A stretch of DNA of 64,000 bases from Marthasterias glacialis (lineage: Eukaryota > Echinodermata > Asteroidea > Forcipulatida > Asteriidae). The notes beneath the pieces were generated by a model. That model saw only the letters and a list, made by a program, of their open reading frames with translations, had not been told where the DNA came from and did not search any database. The position numbers were made by a program, and so were the translations under genes. Shown here piece after piece: positions 20,671 to 32,060 of the stretch (position 1 is its first letter; every line of letters begins with the position of its first letter). Where the stretch lies: the NCBI GenBank assembly GCA_911728455.2, contig OU452231.1, forward strand, positions 6,850,963-6,914,962, written 5' to 3'.

Positions 20671-22356
20671 TCAGAGCCAGCAGCAGCCGGTGCTGATTTG
20701 TGCATGAATTACGTCACACTACGAACATGGACCACGTGACTTATTTACATTTGGCGCACCCTCACTGTTTAGCGCCGATCGAGAGTCGTGCTTGATTCTA
20801 ACCTATACAATGACTGCAAGAGTGAACATTGGCTCATTTATTTAAACAAGATCCTAGTATTTTTTTTTTTTTTTTCATTTTTGTCACACCACATTTTTCT
20901 CCTCATATTGCTTAGGCCTACCTTTAAGATCAATTAGAACGGGTAGTCCCTTCAGGTTTTCACGAATGCGAAACGTGTATAGTTAGAATCTCACATCCCA
21001 TGGCCACTATGCCATTGGGCAATCAGTAGCGTGGAGTCTTCCTCGGTTTGGCTGCTTGCTGCTCGCTGCCATTCAGCCGCCGCTGATGTGTCAATTCGCC
21101 CAACGGCCTTACATTCTGCTCAATGTTCACCACGGATTTCAGCACGTTCTGACTGTGATACAAAACATAGCAAAGGATACTCATCCAGAAGAAGTCCCAC
21201 TGGATTCAGGATTTGACCGGAGTGGATCACAGGAGGGATCGGAATGGTAATGGGAGGGTGGATTGGGGCAGGGAGGGGTAGGAAGGGGGGGAGGGGGTCA
21301 GGGCGGGTTGGGTGGAGCACGAAAAGGAGTTCACATGGGTGTCTCTGACCATACGTTTTGATCAGACAGCATCGCCACCAAATATTTTACATTTGACTCA
21401 TAATGTTAAGTACGGATCTCTTGAGGTGCCATCCGACTTCTCAAGATACCCAGATAACAATCTCAGAATTGTGGCTTCCTACCAACAAGTTGACGAATTC
21501 CCAAAATATTTCTACTCAAGATGACAACATCCTGAAAGTAGGCATCTCGTGATAACTATCTCAGGCTCTTCTTCATAACTATCTCATGGCACATCCAGAA
21601 CTCCGTATCGTTAATATACTTAAGCATCGACTATAAAACATCATCTCATAAGTTACTCATTATATAATGATGCGCCTTTAAAGTCTAAAATACATCCCGT
21701 GCAAAACCACGAATACCTGATTTTGTTTTTACTACTGAGAAATCCAGTATGTAAACCTGTTCTAAACGGTGTGTTTTGAGTTCCGCTACAAGTCCTGAAG
21801 TAATGCAAACTCAAATATAAACACGGCTGTATATCCACGGATCTCGTTGTAACCACATACATTAGGCCTGAACGTACATATAGCTATAATCACATAGTTA
21901 CCCATGGTCAGTGAACCCGGCATGACATGGATATCCGTGAACTTGTTTTGCATTTCGATTGGTTTTTGTTTTTGTCCCCCTCTTCAAACCGAGAGCTAAA
22001 ACGAACTTTAATATTCCAATATTCCAAATTGCGCAAACCTTTTGTTTGGAGCTCAAAGTACTTGCCAGCCCGTGCAGAAGTCAATCTCAGGGTCGACCGG
22101 ACGAAACGCAATTGGCAATATTCACTGATGAAAAAAAAGGTTAATTTAGATCTCGCGAGGTGGATTTGTATCGTGTTTTGTATATTAAAGTAACGGTGCA
22201 ACACTGAGTTTTTTAATGAGAAGCAATATACAAACCATTATGGATTCAAGAAAAACTGTCAGAAAAACGGTGAAGATTGAATTGAAATAGGTGCTTCATT
22301 TTCAAAGACAAAGACATCTTGATAGTTATATTTTTATTACACTTGTGTTACATCAG
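20671..22356. other. No gene recognised; G-rich and T-rich tracts
   Basis: A 15-base T run lies at about 20861-20875. A G-rich stretch at 21247-21312 carries many runs of three or more G and could form a G-quadruplex. Short overlapping frames at 21908-22204 look like chance openings. Confidence 0.5.
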
Positions 22357-22555
22357 CGCCGAATGTCATAGAGCTGCTTAAGCAAAAGAAATGTGCTTAA
22401 AATTTTTCTGCTGAGCAAAAATAAGCAGGGTACCAGTCACAGATGGTACATGTGACATGGTACTATGGCTGGAAACCTTATTCTGGAGAGAATCATTTTG
22501 TTATGCTTAGCTACCGTAATATTTTGTGCCTAAGCAGCTATACGAAGTTGGGTCC
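22357..22555. mobile_element. Fold-back MITE related to the GGGCCCAATTTCAT family
   Basis: The left end reads CCGAATGTCATAGAGCTGCTTAAGC across its first bases. The right end reads GCCTAAGCAGCTATACGAAG, then TTGGGTCC, the approximate complement. It is about 200 bp with no coding potential and is diverged. Confidence 0.5.
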
Positions 22556-24429
22556 TGCAGGTCGTTGCTCCTTGCCTTTCACTCAAAAGCTATAATATTT
22601 TGATTAAAATACATAATTTATTACGACATGACCAAGTTTCAGACGGAAAGTACAATCAATGTGCAAAATATTGTGTTTCTAGAAAACACTGCAAAAGTTT
22701 TATCCGTTTTCTGCCATTCATAATTCATGTAAGGAAGGCTAAATTATGCATGGGAATGTGAAAACTTGTCTACAAAAATGTAATAACAATGCCATATTTT
22801 TTTGTCAGGAGTCATTTGATTGCTAACGACATTCTGTTAATGGGGCAAAATACTTTGTGTGCCTGGGAGAAGGGCGAAGAGCCTTGCGTCCGTTTCCGGG
22901 CGCACGATGTTATTTTCAACATTTTTTTCCCCAGAAAATATTCAGCATCGCTAAACCGTATAGTCACCCAAGCCTCCGTTGAAACGCTGCTGCGTAGAAT
23001 TACCAATTCCCTCAAAATTCGAGGGAGCATTTTTATGGCAGCTGTGCGGGTTTCGTGTCAGTTAAAAGAGATGTTGCTTTGGCAACCGCCTCGCAAATCG
23101 CTATGGCTGTCTTGTATTGTCAATTTATTTTCATGGGGATCCATGATGTGCAGGCATGCATGCATGGAGTCTACAAAGTACCGTATGTTGTGCGGGCATC
23201 TGAGCTTGCATTACAGCTTAATTAGAGTACATGTATTATGTCCCTGCATTATTTAGGATGTAGCTTATCCATATGAACCATTTTTAAATGGTATTTTATA
23301 CCACACCCCCCCCCCCCACACACACACACATAACCTTGTCATGATAGGTGGAACACGCGTCACGTGTCATCCTATATTTCACCATGTAAACTGCCGCGAT
23401 GCTCCAAAATTTAATACTGGAGTCCAGGATGGATTATAATCATTATTGGACGCTTCGCAGTGTCGTTTTTCAAAATAATCGTTCCCCGTCCGTTTGTCCA
23501 AACGAGGCAATGTCGTGTCAGTACTGTTTTTTTGTAAGGGCATTGCGGTATTCACTTGGTAAAGGGTACATTCTATGAGACAAGTGTATAAATACAGTTT
23601 CTTCTTGAACATTTCAAGGGGCATCAAGGTTTAAAATGACCACGGACGGGCATTGCGTCACTTTCCACTATTGCCTCTGCGAGGTATCACGCCTGAGACA
23701 TGCCCGAGAATCAATGAAATTGATTCTGGATTTCGGCGGACTTTGGATTTTGGATTTCACCAAAATGTATTTTGGTGAACCCGCAAAAACCACAAATACA
23801 CCCACACACCTTTCGACGGAGCAGATGGTCCATTATACTAGGCTGATCCCTAAAGAATTTCGCGTGAGAAATGTGTCCTTTTTTGTTTAGTTTTAGTTTT
23901 GGCTCGCGCCACCAAAATTGACAACTCGTTGAAAGCTCATCGCGGGAAATTATTATATTGCCTTGTGGCTCTCACTGGCCGACCACGATTATGTAATTTT
24001 GACTTCGTTTTGAATGCAATCTATGAGAAGTAATTGTTTCACTGCAATGTTCCAAAACTCCTCCGACCACAGATGCCAATATTTATACATGCTTTTGGTT
24101 ACGAAACCAAACTATAGGAAAAGACGCTTCCATACTTTGTCATGAGCCGTGTTTGATCGATAGCTTCGTTAACGGTTCTAGGTTACATTTTAAGTGCCTT
24201 TGGACTTACGCCGAGATTGTTTTTTTTCTGATTCTATTTATTCATTTATTTCAGTTCTTGAATGTTTTGATTTCTCTGGGGGCGATGATGTTGCTGTCTC
24301 TAAGTGTCTTAGCATGATGGGTAGCACGATCGCGAATGGCCAGTTATCTCAATTAAGGAAACTGTGGCATCAACCCCCCCTTCACCATAGTTGGTCTGTT
24401 AGTTGTTTTTCATAATCTCATACAATCTA
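22556..24429. other. No gene recognised
   Basis: A 155-codon frame at 22789-23256 shows no domain, membrane pattern or codon pattern I can defend. A C-run joined to (CA)n lies at about 23306-23330. The rest is AT-rich. Confidence 0.5.
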
Positions 24430-25105
24430 CTTCACTTTCATTCTTGATTATATACATTTTGTCTTTCGGTTTGGATCCTACATCTTCACTTTTATTTTGG
24501 ATCCTGCATCTTTTATTCTGGATCATACCTATTCACTTTCATTCTGTGACAGATACATCCTTTACTTTCAATCTGAATCACACTTCTTTGCTTTCATTCT
24601 CGAGCCTACATCTTTACTTCGATTCTGATTCATACCTATCCACTTTGATTCTGGGCCAAACATATTTATTTTTTATCTGGATTCTACATCTTTACTTCCA
24701 TTCTGGATCATGAATATTGACTGTCATTCTGGATCATACATCTTTACTTTAAGTGCCTTTGGACTAACGCTGAGCACGCCGAGTGCATTTGGACTATAAC
24801 GCCATCCTTACTTTCATTCTGGATTATACATCATTACTTTCAGTCTGAAAAAACACCTTTACCTTCATTCTGGATCAATACATCTTGACCTTGTTTCTGC
24901 ATCACACATATCCACTCCCATTCTGGACCATACATCTTTACTTCCATTCGTATTTTGTTTATTGACTTCCATTCTGGATTATATACTTCCATTCTGGATC
25001 ATATACTTCCATTCTGGATTATGATATTGACTTTGATTCTGGAGCATCCATCTTGACTTTCATTCTGTATTATACATCTTGACGTTCATTCTGGTTGTAC
25101 TGACT
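24430..25105 (+). repeat. Degenerate minisatellite, CATTCTGGAT type
   Basis: A motif close to TTTCATTCTGGATCATACAT followed by CTTTA recurs many times at irregular spacing of about 18-35 bp. Spacer variation and a stray AAGTGCCTTTGGACTWACGC insertion (24750 region, also near 24192) break the phase. The frame at 24444-24713 is the translated repeat and is not a gene. Confidence 0.75.
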
Positions 25106-27237
25106 CAGTGATTCCATCAGGAACTTTCGGGTAATATTCCAGGGAATATAACTTCATACGTTTAGTCAGTCGGGCCTTCTAATTAAATCGTGTTCTGTAG
25201 CAAAATCATTGACTACTGGCCTTTAGTGTTTTTAATCAAAGTTCATCAGGTTAGATTACTGATGTGCTGTGGGGAATTCATTGAGCACATTTCTCATATC
25301 TGAAATAGAAAAAGTTAAAGTTAAAATGTGAACTGGACCAATTCCACCATTTAAACAGTCAGTGCTTTTAAACTGTGCTCAAGTCAACATTATGAATGTT
25401 TTTTACAATGAATGTTCAGTCTGTATATACAGTAAACCGCTATTCTCGTTGCTGCCTGCGGTACCTGTATTTTGACCTCATTGCAAAATGCATAGCGGTA
25501 CCATGTGCCCGTGAACGCCCCCATTATCGCGGACGAAGATTCCTAGCTCAAACATAATTGGAATCTTTATCAGATTTCCCCAATCGTAGAAGGGAGACTT
25601 ATTTATTTACCTTACAAATGAATTTTCATCTGGCTACGTGCAAAGTAATAACTTCAGTGGAAGCGAATTATCTCCTAATTGCATCCAAACACTATCTCTC
25701 CCTCCGCAGCGGAACCTTAGCGTGAGCGGGTAAATTGCCGAGACTTTTTGGCGAGAAAATGATTTATCGGCGCACAGCTAACTTCGTCAACTTGGGGTGC
25801 GAGTTCAGTATATGGTGAATATATTAAGTATATATGTAACATGGTTATGTACAACAGCTTACTTTGTTACTTTAACAATATGATAAATTTGACATGATGC
25901 ATTCCTCGAGACCCGGAACCCAGGTCAGTTCTGACCCGAGAATTTTTTGAGATTGTAAACACATCCACAACAAGAATTAAGAGAATACCCATTTTTTGAA
26001 AAGAAAGTTAAAATTTTTCGCTACACCGGGAAGAAAACAAAAAGTGACTGTCTCGCTGAGGTCCGTACCGCGGTATTTATTGATAATCACGGTGTCTCGT
26101 TGATACTTGAATCTCGTATAAATTCATTTCAGCCATTCTCGTTATCTAGACCGATCAGCGTTTTCAAAAGACATTATTTCCACCTTACCACAAAAATGAG
26201 AACTACGACGCAATTGTGGTCATAATAGTTCCTGGTAAATTAGAACCACGTAACCGAATGCTCGTTAAAAATCGTTTTAAGCAAAGTGCACAGGCTCGTT
26301 TGAGAAGATAACGAGTCAAAGTGAACCATCTAAAAATTGCATTAACTCGCGGTTAAACACTACGTTAATAATCGCTTGAACTTTCAGAAGCATTGATACC
26401 AACAATTTCGGGTTTTTTTCCGTAGAAGAATTAAAGAGATAGATAAACCTACTTACCTTTACCACAATGGTCTGTGGTAATAATGACCTTTAAAATATGT
26501 TATGGCCTATAGAAAAACAAAACTTCACCGGTGTTATTTGAAATCGAAGACTCGCAATGGCATGAATTTAGCGCGTCTAAAACGCAACTCCGAGACCTGC
26601 ATTCCTTTAATTGAGGTATTCCACTTGGAGCGGATATCCATACCAACAGCGGTAATCTCATCAGAAGTAAAGGTGTGTAAAGGATGAAGGGGTGGAACGG
26701 ATTTCTTGAATTGAGAAGGGATAAAGTTATCGGCGTCACGCTCTGTTTGGGTTGTCCACCTCTAATCTCTTTCCCGGGATCATGTGCCAAGCATAACAAC
26801 TTCGCCGTGCTTAGTGGAGTCCCTAAGGTGACTTAGGAACGTGTGGCTGAATTCTTCGGCGGCAGTTCACTTTCCCAAGGGGTGCAAACCTCTAAGCATT
26901 CTGCCTGATCGCAAAGAGAGGAGAGTACACCTCTGGTAATTGAATCCTTAATTCATACAGTTCTGTGGCCACTTTAGAGATGTGCTTTTGAAGAGTTTGG
27001 GCTCTTAATACGATACCATTTTCGGGATACCATTTAACAGTCAAAATCTGTTTTGGGTTTTTACCGGATGACTCATCGTGTCCAGCTAGTCTGTCTTACC
27101 TTGGCTTTCATAGTGACAGCCCACTCATTGTAGGGCTTTTTATACACTGAGTTTTTTTTTAATATCATGGCTTAATTTAGCTAGCAAAGGGCCTTCCGTT
27201 GGTACCATACAAACTTGGTGATGGTAGCGCATTCTAA
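25106..27237. other. No gene recognised; one MITE scrap
   Basis: This is AT-rich non-coding sequence. At 25905-25955 a 50-bp scrap (GAGACCCGGAACCCAGGTCA, TTCTGACCCGAG) belongs to the GGGTCA-rich MITE family. Opposed frames at 26500-26799 have no recognisable family. Confidence 0.5.
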
Positions 27238-27709
27238 GGGACATGTCACACAAAAATTTACAGGCGAACATTTCAGGAAGTCTACAAGGAGGAAACAATA
27301 TCTATTCAGGTTTTAAATTTTCACATAATTTTTGTGGGAATAGTGTACAATTAAAATGTACCTTGTTGCTACCAAAGTATTATTATTGTGCGTATGCACT
27401 GCAGAGTGGTTGCAGTGCAGAATGGTTGCACTGTAGAATGGTTGCACTGTAGAATGGTTGCACTGTAGAATGGTTGCAGTGCGGAACGGTTACAGTGCAG
27501 AACGGTTGCAGTGCAGAACAGTTACAGTGCAGAACGGTTGCAGTGCAGAACGGTTGCCGTGCAGAATGGTTGCGCTGCAGAATGGTTGCACTGCAGAATG
27601 GTTGCACTGCAGAATGGTTGCACTGCAGAATGGTTGCACTGCAGAATGGTTACACTGCAGAATGGTTGCACTGCGTTACCTGTAACGCGTGCCTCTTGTG
27701 ACAAGGGCC
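27238..27709. mobile_element. MITE copy with an expanded internal minisatellite
   Basis: The left end reads GGACATGTCACACAAAAATT, then TACAGGCGAAC. The right end, complemented, reads GGCCCTTGTCACAAGAGGCA, then the word TTACAGGTAAC. Both resemble the termini of the 225-bp element at 49720-49944. Between them lies a 279-bp tandem array, so this copy appears to be that family enlarged by repeat growth. The ends are diverged. Confidence 0.5.
27396..27674. repeat. 16-bp minisatellite, about 17 copies
   Basis: Units of the type AGAATGGTTGCACTGC repeat in strict 16-bp phase. The left third uses CACTGT, the middle CAGTGC with AACGGTT, and the right third CACTGC with AATGGTT, showing local homogenisation. 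GCAGTGC and ACTGCAGA make dyads. Because 16 is not a multiple of 3, all frames stay open for long stretches, which explains the spurious 60-75 codon frames on both strands. Confidence 0.95.
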
Positions 27710-28394
27710 TAACGTTGTTTATCCGTTAGTGTTGTGTACACAGCTTTCATGTCCTACTGCAAAATTGGTAACCAGGGCAAATTCCGAATGGTCTGTTCTG
27801 TTAGAAAGAAAACTTACTTACTCTGTGCAACAGATGAGTCCCATACAATTGCGCTTGCCGTTAGCTTGAATGTTCAACCCAATTCATTTATGTCGGGTCA
27901 ATTTGCTGTGTGCCTTCAACTCATCACTCCACAACAACAGCGCTCAGCTCGACGGAGTCCCAGAGGAGACATGCAGAGCGCAAATTCAGATTCTTCAGCG
28001 TCAATTTATAAACCCTCAAGGGGTACCAATCTACTGACAGGTTCTAAAATAAATCGCACATCTTTCACCGAAGAGGTATAAGTGCCGGGGTGAAAATACT
28101 AAAATAATATTTCAGAATAACTATCTTCATGTTCAGTCATTTGTATTAGGCTTATACCTTTCATTGAAAAAGAAGGTGGTATAGATTTTACAATTGTGAT
28201 AGTATTAACATCAACTTATTTTGCCAATCTGTAATTCACCCTGGGCCAAAATTAGGCCGACCAACTTTTAATTTGATACTTTTAATAAGCAGGCACTGTT
28301 AGGCTCTTTTCAAGACAGCGGCTTTGGCTTAGGCTTCGACTAAGGCTCCGTCTTACGCCCCGTAAGTTAGTTTGATTCCCCATGTGTTACCGGT
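27710..28394. other. No gene recognised
   Basis: A 115-codon frame (27734-28081, plus) runs out of the minisatellite flank and resembles nothing I know. Remaining sequence is non-coding. Confidence 0.45.
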
Positions 28395-28545
28395 ACTGGT
28401 GCAGTGCGCATTTTAGGCAACGCGCGTACAGTTAAGCGCCCCCACCTTATCTTTACATGCATTTCGAATCCCAAAATGTCAGACTATGGACAGATAGCGG
28501 CCGTCTGTGACGTCAATGGAAGGGGTCAATTAGTGACGCTATGCA
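28395..28545. repeat. Dispersed repeat, GCGCATTTTAGG family
   Basis: The words CAGTGCGCATTTTAGGCAAC, TTTACATGCATTT, AAAATGTCAGACTATGGACA and TGACGTCAATGGAAGGGGTC recur in the same order at 51815-51950 and, tandemly, at 59.9-60.2 kb. It is a medium-copy, non-coding element whose ends are not defined here. Confidence 0.6.
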
Positions 28546-28576
28546 TTCACCCTTGCGTCACAAAACTTTCAGTCTA

Positions 28577-28753
28577 AATAGACCTTATGCACATGACGTA
28601 ATTTGAGTAGGGCGCCCTCGTCTAGAGGTCAAAATGAGGTTGTTCATTGGCCAATCCTGTGCGCCACGCGTACAAATCTCTGCGTTTCCATTGTTACATC
28701 ATCGATTTACCTCTAAGATGGCGGCGTGATGACGTCAATGCATAAGGTCTATA
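28577..28753. mobile_element. Fold-back MITE, TAGACCTTATGCA family
   Basis: The left end AATAGACCTTATGCACATGA, then CGT, and the right end ACGTCAATGCATAAGGTCTA form inverted repeats of about 22 bp around a 130-bp interior. It has no coding potential. Confidence 0.6.
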
Positions 28754-30120
28754 GACCGACGTTTAAGTCCAATTAAAATGAGAGTAATGGCGGTACAGAG
28801 GTTCTCTAGGGAAGAAATAACTGTGACTGAATTGTCATCAAAAATCAATCTTAAAGTTATAATCATCAGCAATGGGAGCAAACCATTTTAATAAGTTTAG
28901 TCTTCGACTGCTGTACAAACTGTAGAGGCTCAATGGTCAGTAAATTGGTTGCATAGATCGAGTACACAAATATACAAAATTAACCTGATTAACATTCGGA
29001 TCCTTTCCCGCGAACAGACTATAAAATGTAGACAAGTCTTCACTCACCATCATCCAAACATCCCCACTCTCCATCGCTTCCCGGATTATCTCTCAGATGA
29101 GACAAAGTAAAACACGTTTGTTTTTGTTTCCAAGGCGATCAAATGATTTCCTTGGTCTGCAGCGAAATATACTTGTTTTGCGAATATTAGAAATGTCATT
29201 TATTTTTAGAACACACATCACTCCGTCGGTGCTGAATTATTTTGACCTACAAAAATACTACAGTTTCACCGGCTCAAGCGTAGTTGAATTGTGAGGTGTT
29301 GAGGAGTAGTGGTTCTTTAAAATTCACGTTCCCCATTCACGACCCAATTCAGTTTTGTCGGACAGAAAATTGGGCACTTGAATGTTATGCCTCTTAATGT
29401 ATTTGAGTCACGCTTCGGAGTCTTGTTTTTTTTCTTCTCCCTTTTTTCCCTTCTTTTTCCTTCTTTCTTTCTTTCTTTTGGGTCGTGCAAGTTTAATCAA
29501 ATCGGGCTAAATTAGGTTAGTGGGAGCTGGCCTGGATCGAAACCTGAGGTCGTTGTCTGTCTAATACAGGAAGTTTTATGGTAAAAGCTCAGCAGTTTTT
29601 TATTAAAAAACTTGCCGTGAACGACATCGAGAGTCATCAAGAATCAACAAGTAGGTCTTGATTACGCACACATGATTTCAGGTTCAACAAATTGTCCGAC
29701 TATGACAGCATTGGCCAACAATTGGATGAACTCTTTAGAGTTGATTACTTATTCGCCAATCGTTTTTTATTTATGAACCTCGAGTATTTGTTTACACGCG
29801 AATAAATTGGCCGTTCCCTTTTCACGATTGCCACGCTTCCACTTAAGAATTAATAACCAGATATTTCCACATTCAAAAGGGACTGGTTGACGGATGCTCA
29901 CGGTTCGGCCTCATTCGCTCACAAGAGCCTTCGGTCTTAACTGGCCCCGTCAGTGTTACTGTTAACGCGAAACATGAATGCCGAACTGGTTTATATGGGA
30001 GTATAAATAACAGGTGAATAAGGAATAAGGAGGTATAGTCAAGACGATAAGGGTGAAAAAAGTTTCTTAAATTAATCGATAGGTTGGGGATAAAGAATGT
30101 AAACTTAGTTTTACCACGGA
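28754..30120. other. No gene recognised
   Basis: A pyrimidine tract with (TTTC)n occupies about 29427-29480. No plausible exon, element or RNA gene was recognised in the remainder. Confidence 0.5.
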
Positions 30121-30244
30121 ACAGCGATGTGTGTGATGCACTGTGTACTCAGTGCTTTTCTGGTCCTGGGGGCACGCTCGGCGGTGACGTGGTTAAAACA
30201 ACTGCTCTAGAGTGCAGGGTTCAGGTTCGAATCCCAGCCGACTG
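30121..30244 (+). mobile_element. tRNA-derived SINE-like element
   Basis: A tRNA-like module at about 30175-30243 has an A-box-like TGACGTGGTTAAAA and a perfect B box GGTTCGAATCC (30224-30234). It is preceded by TGCACTGTGTACTCAGTGC, then TTTTCTGGTCCT, which is the palindrome arm also seen at 57.4 and 58.5 kb. The module is a pol III promoter relic and not a functional tRNA. Confidence 0.65.
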
Positions 30245-31191
30245 CTGGTACCCTTTTAAACCAATATGATATTGATTCTATGATCAATGTCTAGCAAATC
30301 AGAAAAGTCCAAATGTGAAGGGAAATTGTTTTGAAACTGAAATAAAATAAACGGGAAAATAAAGACTTCTCACGAGACCCAAAATCAAACAGTCATTATT
30401 TGGACTCTCGTTTTCTTATACATATTTATGGATGGTCGGAATGTTACGAATACTTAAGTTATGTTCCTGTTATAAATTAGAGACAGGATACGTTAAGATT
30501 AGAATTTAAAAAGGCACCCAAAGTCACAAGAAATCTGATCAAATGTTTTCTGTAACTCGTGTTTTGATTTGGAATTATTTGTGTATTCGAGATGGTGTAC
30601 AAAATAATCCGTTTGACGTGAATTCTTCAGGAGGAACATGGAAAATGTTGAAGCTTTGTCACTTTAGCTAAAGGTGGTGTTGGTGGTGGTGGTGGTGGTG
30701 GGGGGGGGGGGGGGGGGGGTGGTATGGGGGAGACCACAGTTATCGGGCCAAAGCCACTCCGAATGAATCTGTAAACGGCCGGTAGCCAGAGCAGGGTATA
30801 AAGAGTCACGTTTCTGTCCGCCTTCGCCATTCCCAGGGAATCGAATCCAGTAATCGTGATCGTAATGATAATGATAATCGATATCATGAATCACTTCATG
30901 TGGGCTATTTAGAACCCGCTTGGTCAGGGGTCACTGTGATTAAGCGTACTTCAATCTTTGTCTGCCCGACTTATTGGGTGATTTGGAGTACTATACTACT
31001 GGGGAGAGTATTGACATGGTCGTCTTAAAGTGGTGGTAAATATTTCGCAGTGACTATCCAAGTGTATGCACTCTTATAACGACCTAGTCAAAATATTGAC
31101 TGGTTGCCTATATAGTTGTTGATAACCGACTATAGGAAATTAGGTAAACACACGAACATTTAAAAAATAACAATTAGAAAAAGTACAATTG
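30245..31191. other. No gene; long G tract
   Basis: A (GGT)n run leads into about 20 consecutive G at 30676-30722. Frames across it give poly-Pro or Thr-Pro peptides on the minus strand and are artefacts of the tract. Confidence 0.6.
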
Positions 31192-31319
31192 GATTTGACT
31201 CTAATTTTAGCTCTTTAAATAATCCTGACTAGAAAAAACCGAGTCAGACTGACTGATTTACAGCTGCAGCCAGCTGACCCTTAATTGTTAGTCAAGTCTA
31301 ACTGGTTTAGAGTCAAATC
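31192..31319. mobile_element. Short fold-back MITE (GATTTGACTCTAA)
   Basis: Perfect 13-bp inverted repeats, GATTTGACTCTAA at 31192-31204 and its complement at 31307-31319, bound a 128-bp segment. The interior CAGTCTGACT-like and AGCTGCAGCCAGCTG words add to the palindromic character. Confidence 0.6.
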
Positions 31320-31630
31320 TGACAGACGTGCTTCGTCAGAAAACTCAAACTTGATGACGGAGGTTGACTGCACCTTAATAGGGTATTTGATGAGAGTGTA
31401 GGCGGCATATAAAGTGAACATTCAAGTATTTGATCCAGTTTTGGTGACTCTTACAATAATAACATAATCCTCTAATCTACCAAGAACGCATTTAATCAAA
31501 AACTTGGTTTTTGTTTGGATTTTAGGATATTATTAAAGCTGAGAGTTTGAACGAGAATTGCAAGAGAAAATATGTCACGGAAAAGTCAATGGATTAGCAG
31601 AATAATGTTTTAGAAACAAAGAATAAGTTT
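31320..31630. other. No feature recognised
   Basis: This is AT-rich non-coding spacer. Confidence 0.45.
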
Positions 31631-31699
31631 TCAAGAATCCTATGTTTCTGTCTCCCGACTTCGCCCATCATCGAGCTAATCCTCATCCACTGAACTTAA

Positions 31700-32060
31700 T
31701 CATCAGCATGCATCATCAGAGGCCAGTATTCTCCTGAAGACCCCAAGAGCATATTGACCGAAACGTTGAGTTGTTAAACCACCAGTTCTTTTTAGACCCA
31801 CCACAAGTCACAGACAGATCATTACACCATGGTGTAACGCAAACCTTAGTAGAAAGAATCTACTTCGTTCATTGGATTGGTTCAATCTCTCTATTCAATT
31901 GTTGTTTTCCTTTGTGTTCTCTTTATATTCGCCTTGCTTTCTTGTTTTCTCACATTGCTATTCTTTTGAATCCTGTGATTGTGATAATGGTATCCTAGGC
32001 TTTGTTTTACCTGTCTCGTTTTTGTTACTGAATAAAGACACTAATTATATAATATTATAG
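31700..32060 (+). mobile_element. Possible Penelope-like or other retroelement 3' tail
   Basis: The words TCTCCTGAAGACC and GACCGAAACGTTGAGTTG recall the hammerhead-like core (CTGANGA plus CGAAAC) found beside Penelope-like elements. About 300 bp downstream, GAATAAAGACA (32030 region) could be a poly(A) signal, followed by AT-rich sequence. No coding portion is left. The helix between the two core words does not pair well, so the assignment is weak. Confidence 0.3.

Noticed and set aside
22789..23256. 155-codon open frame on the plus strand
   Set aside because: It has no domain, signal peptide or recognisable composition, it lies in repeat-rich sequence, and no exon borders support it.
27383..27729. 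Several 60-75 codon frames on both strands
   Set aside because: They are the 16-bp minisatellite translated in different frames.
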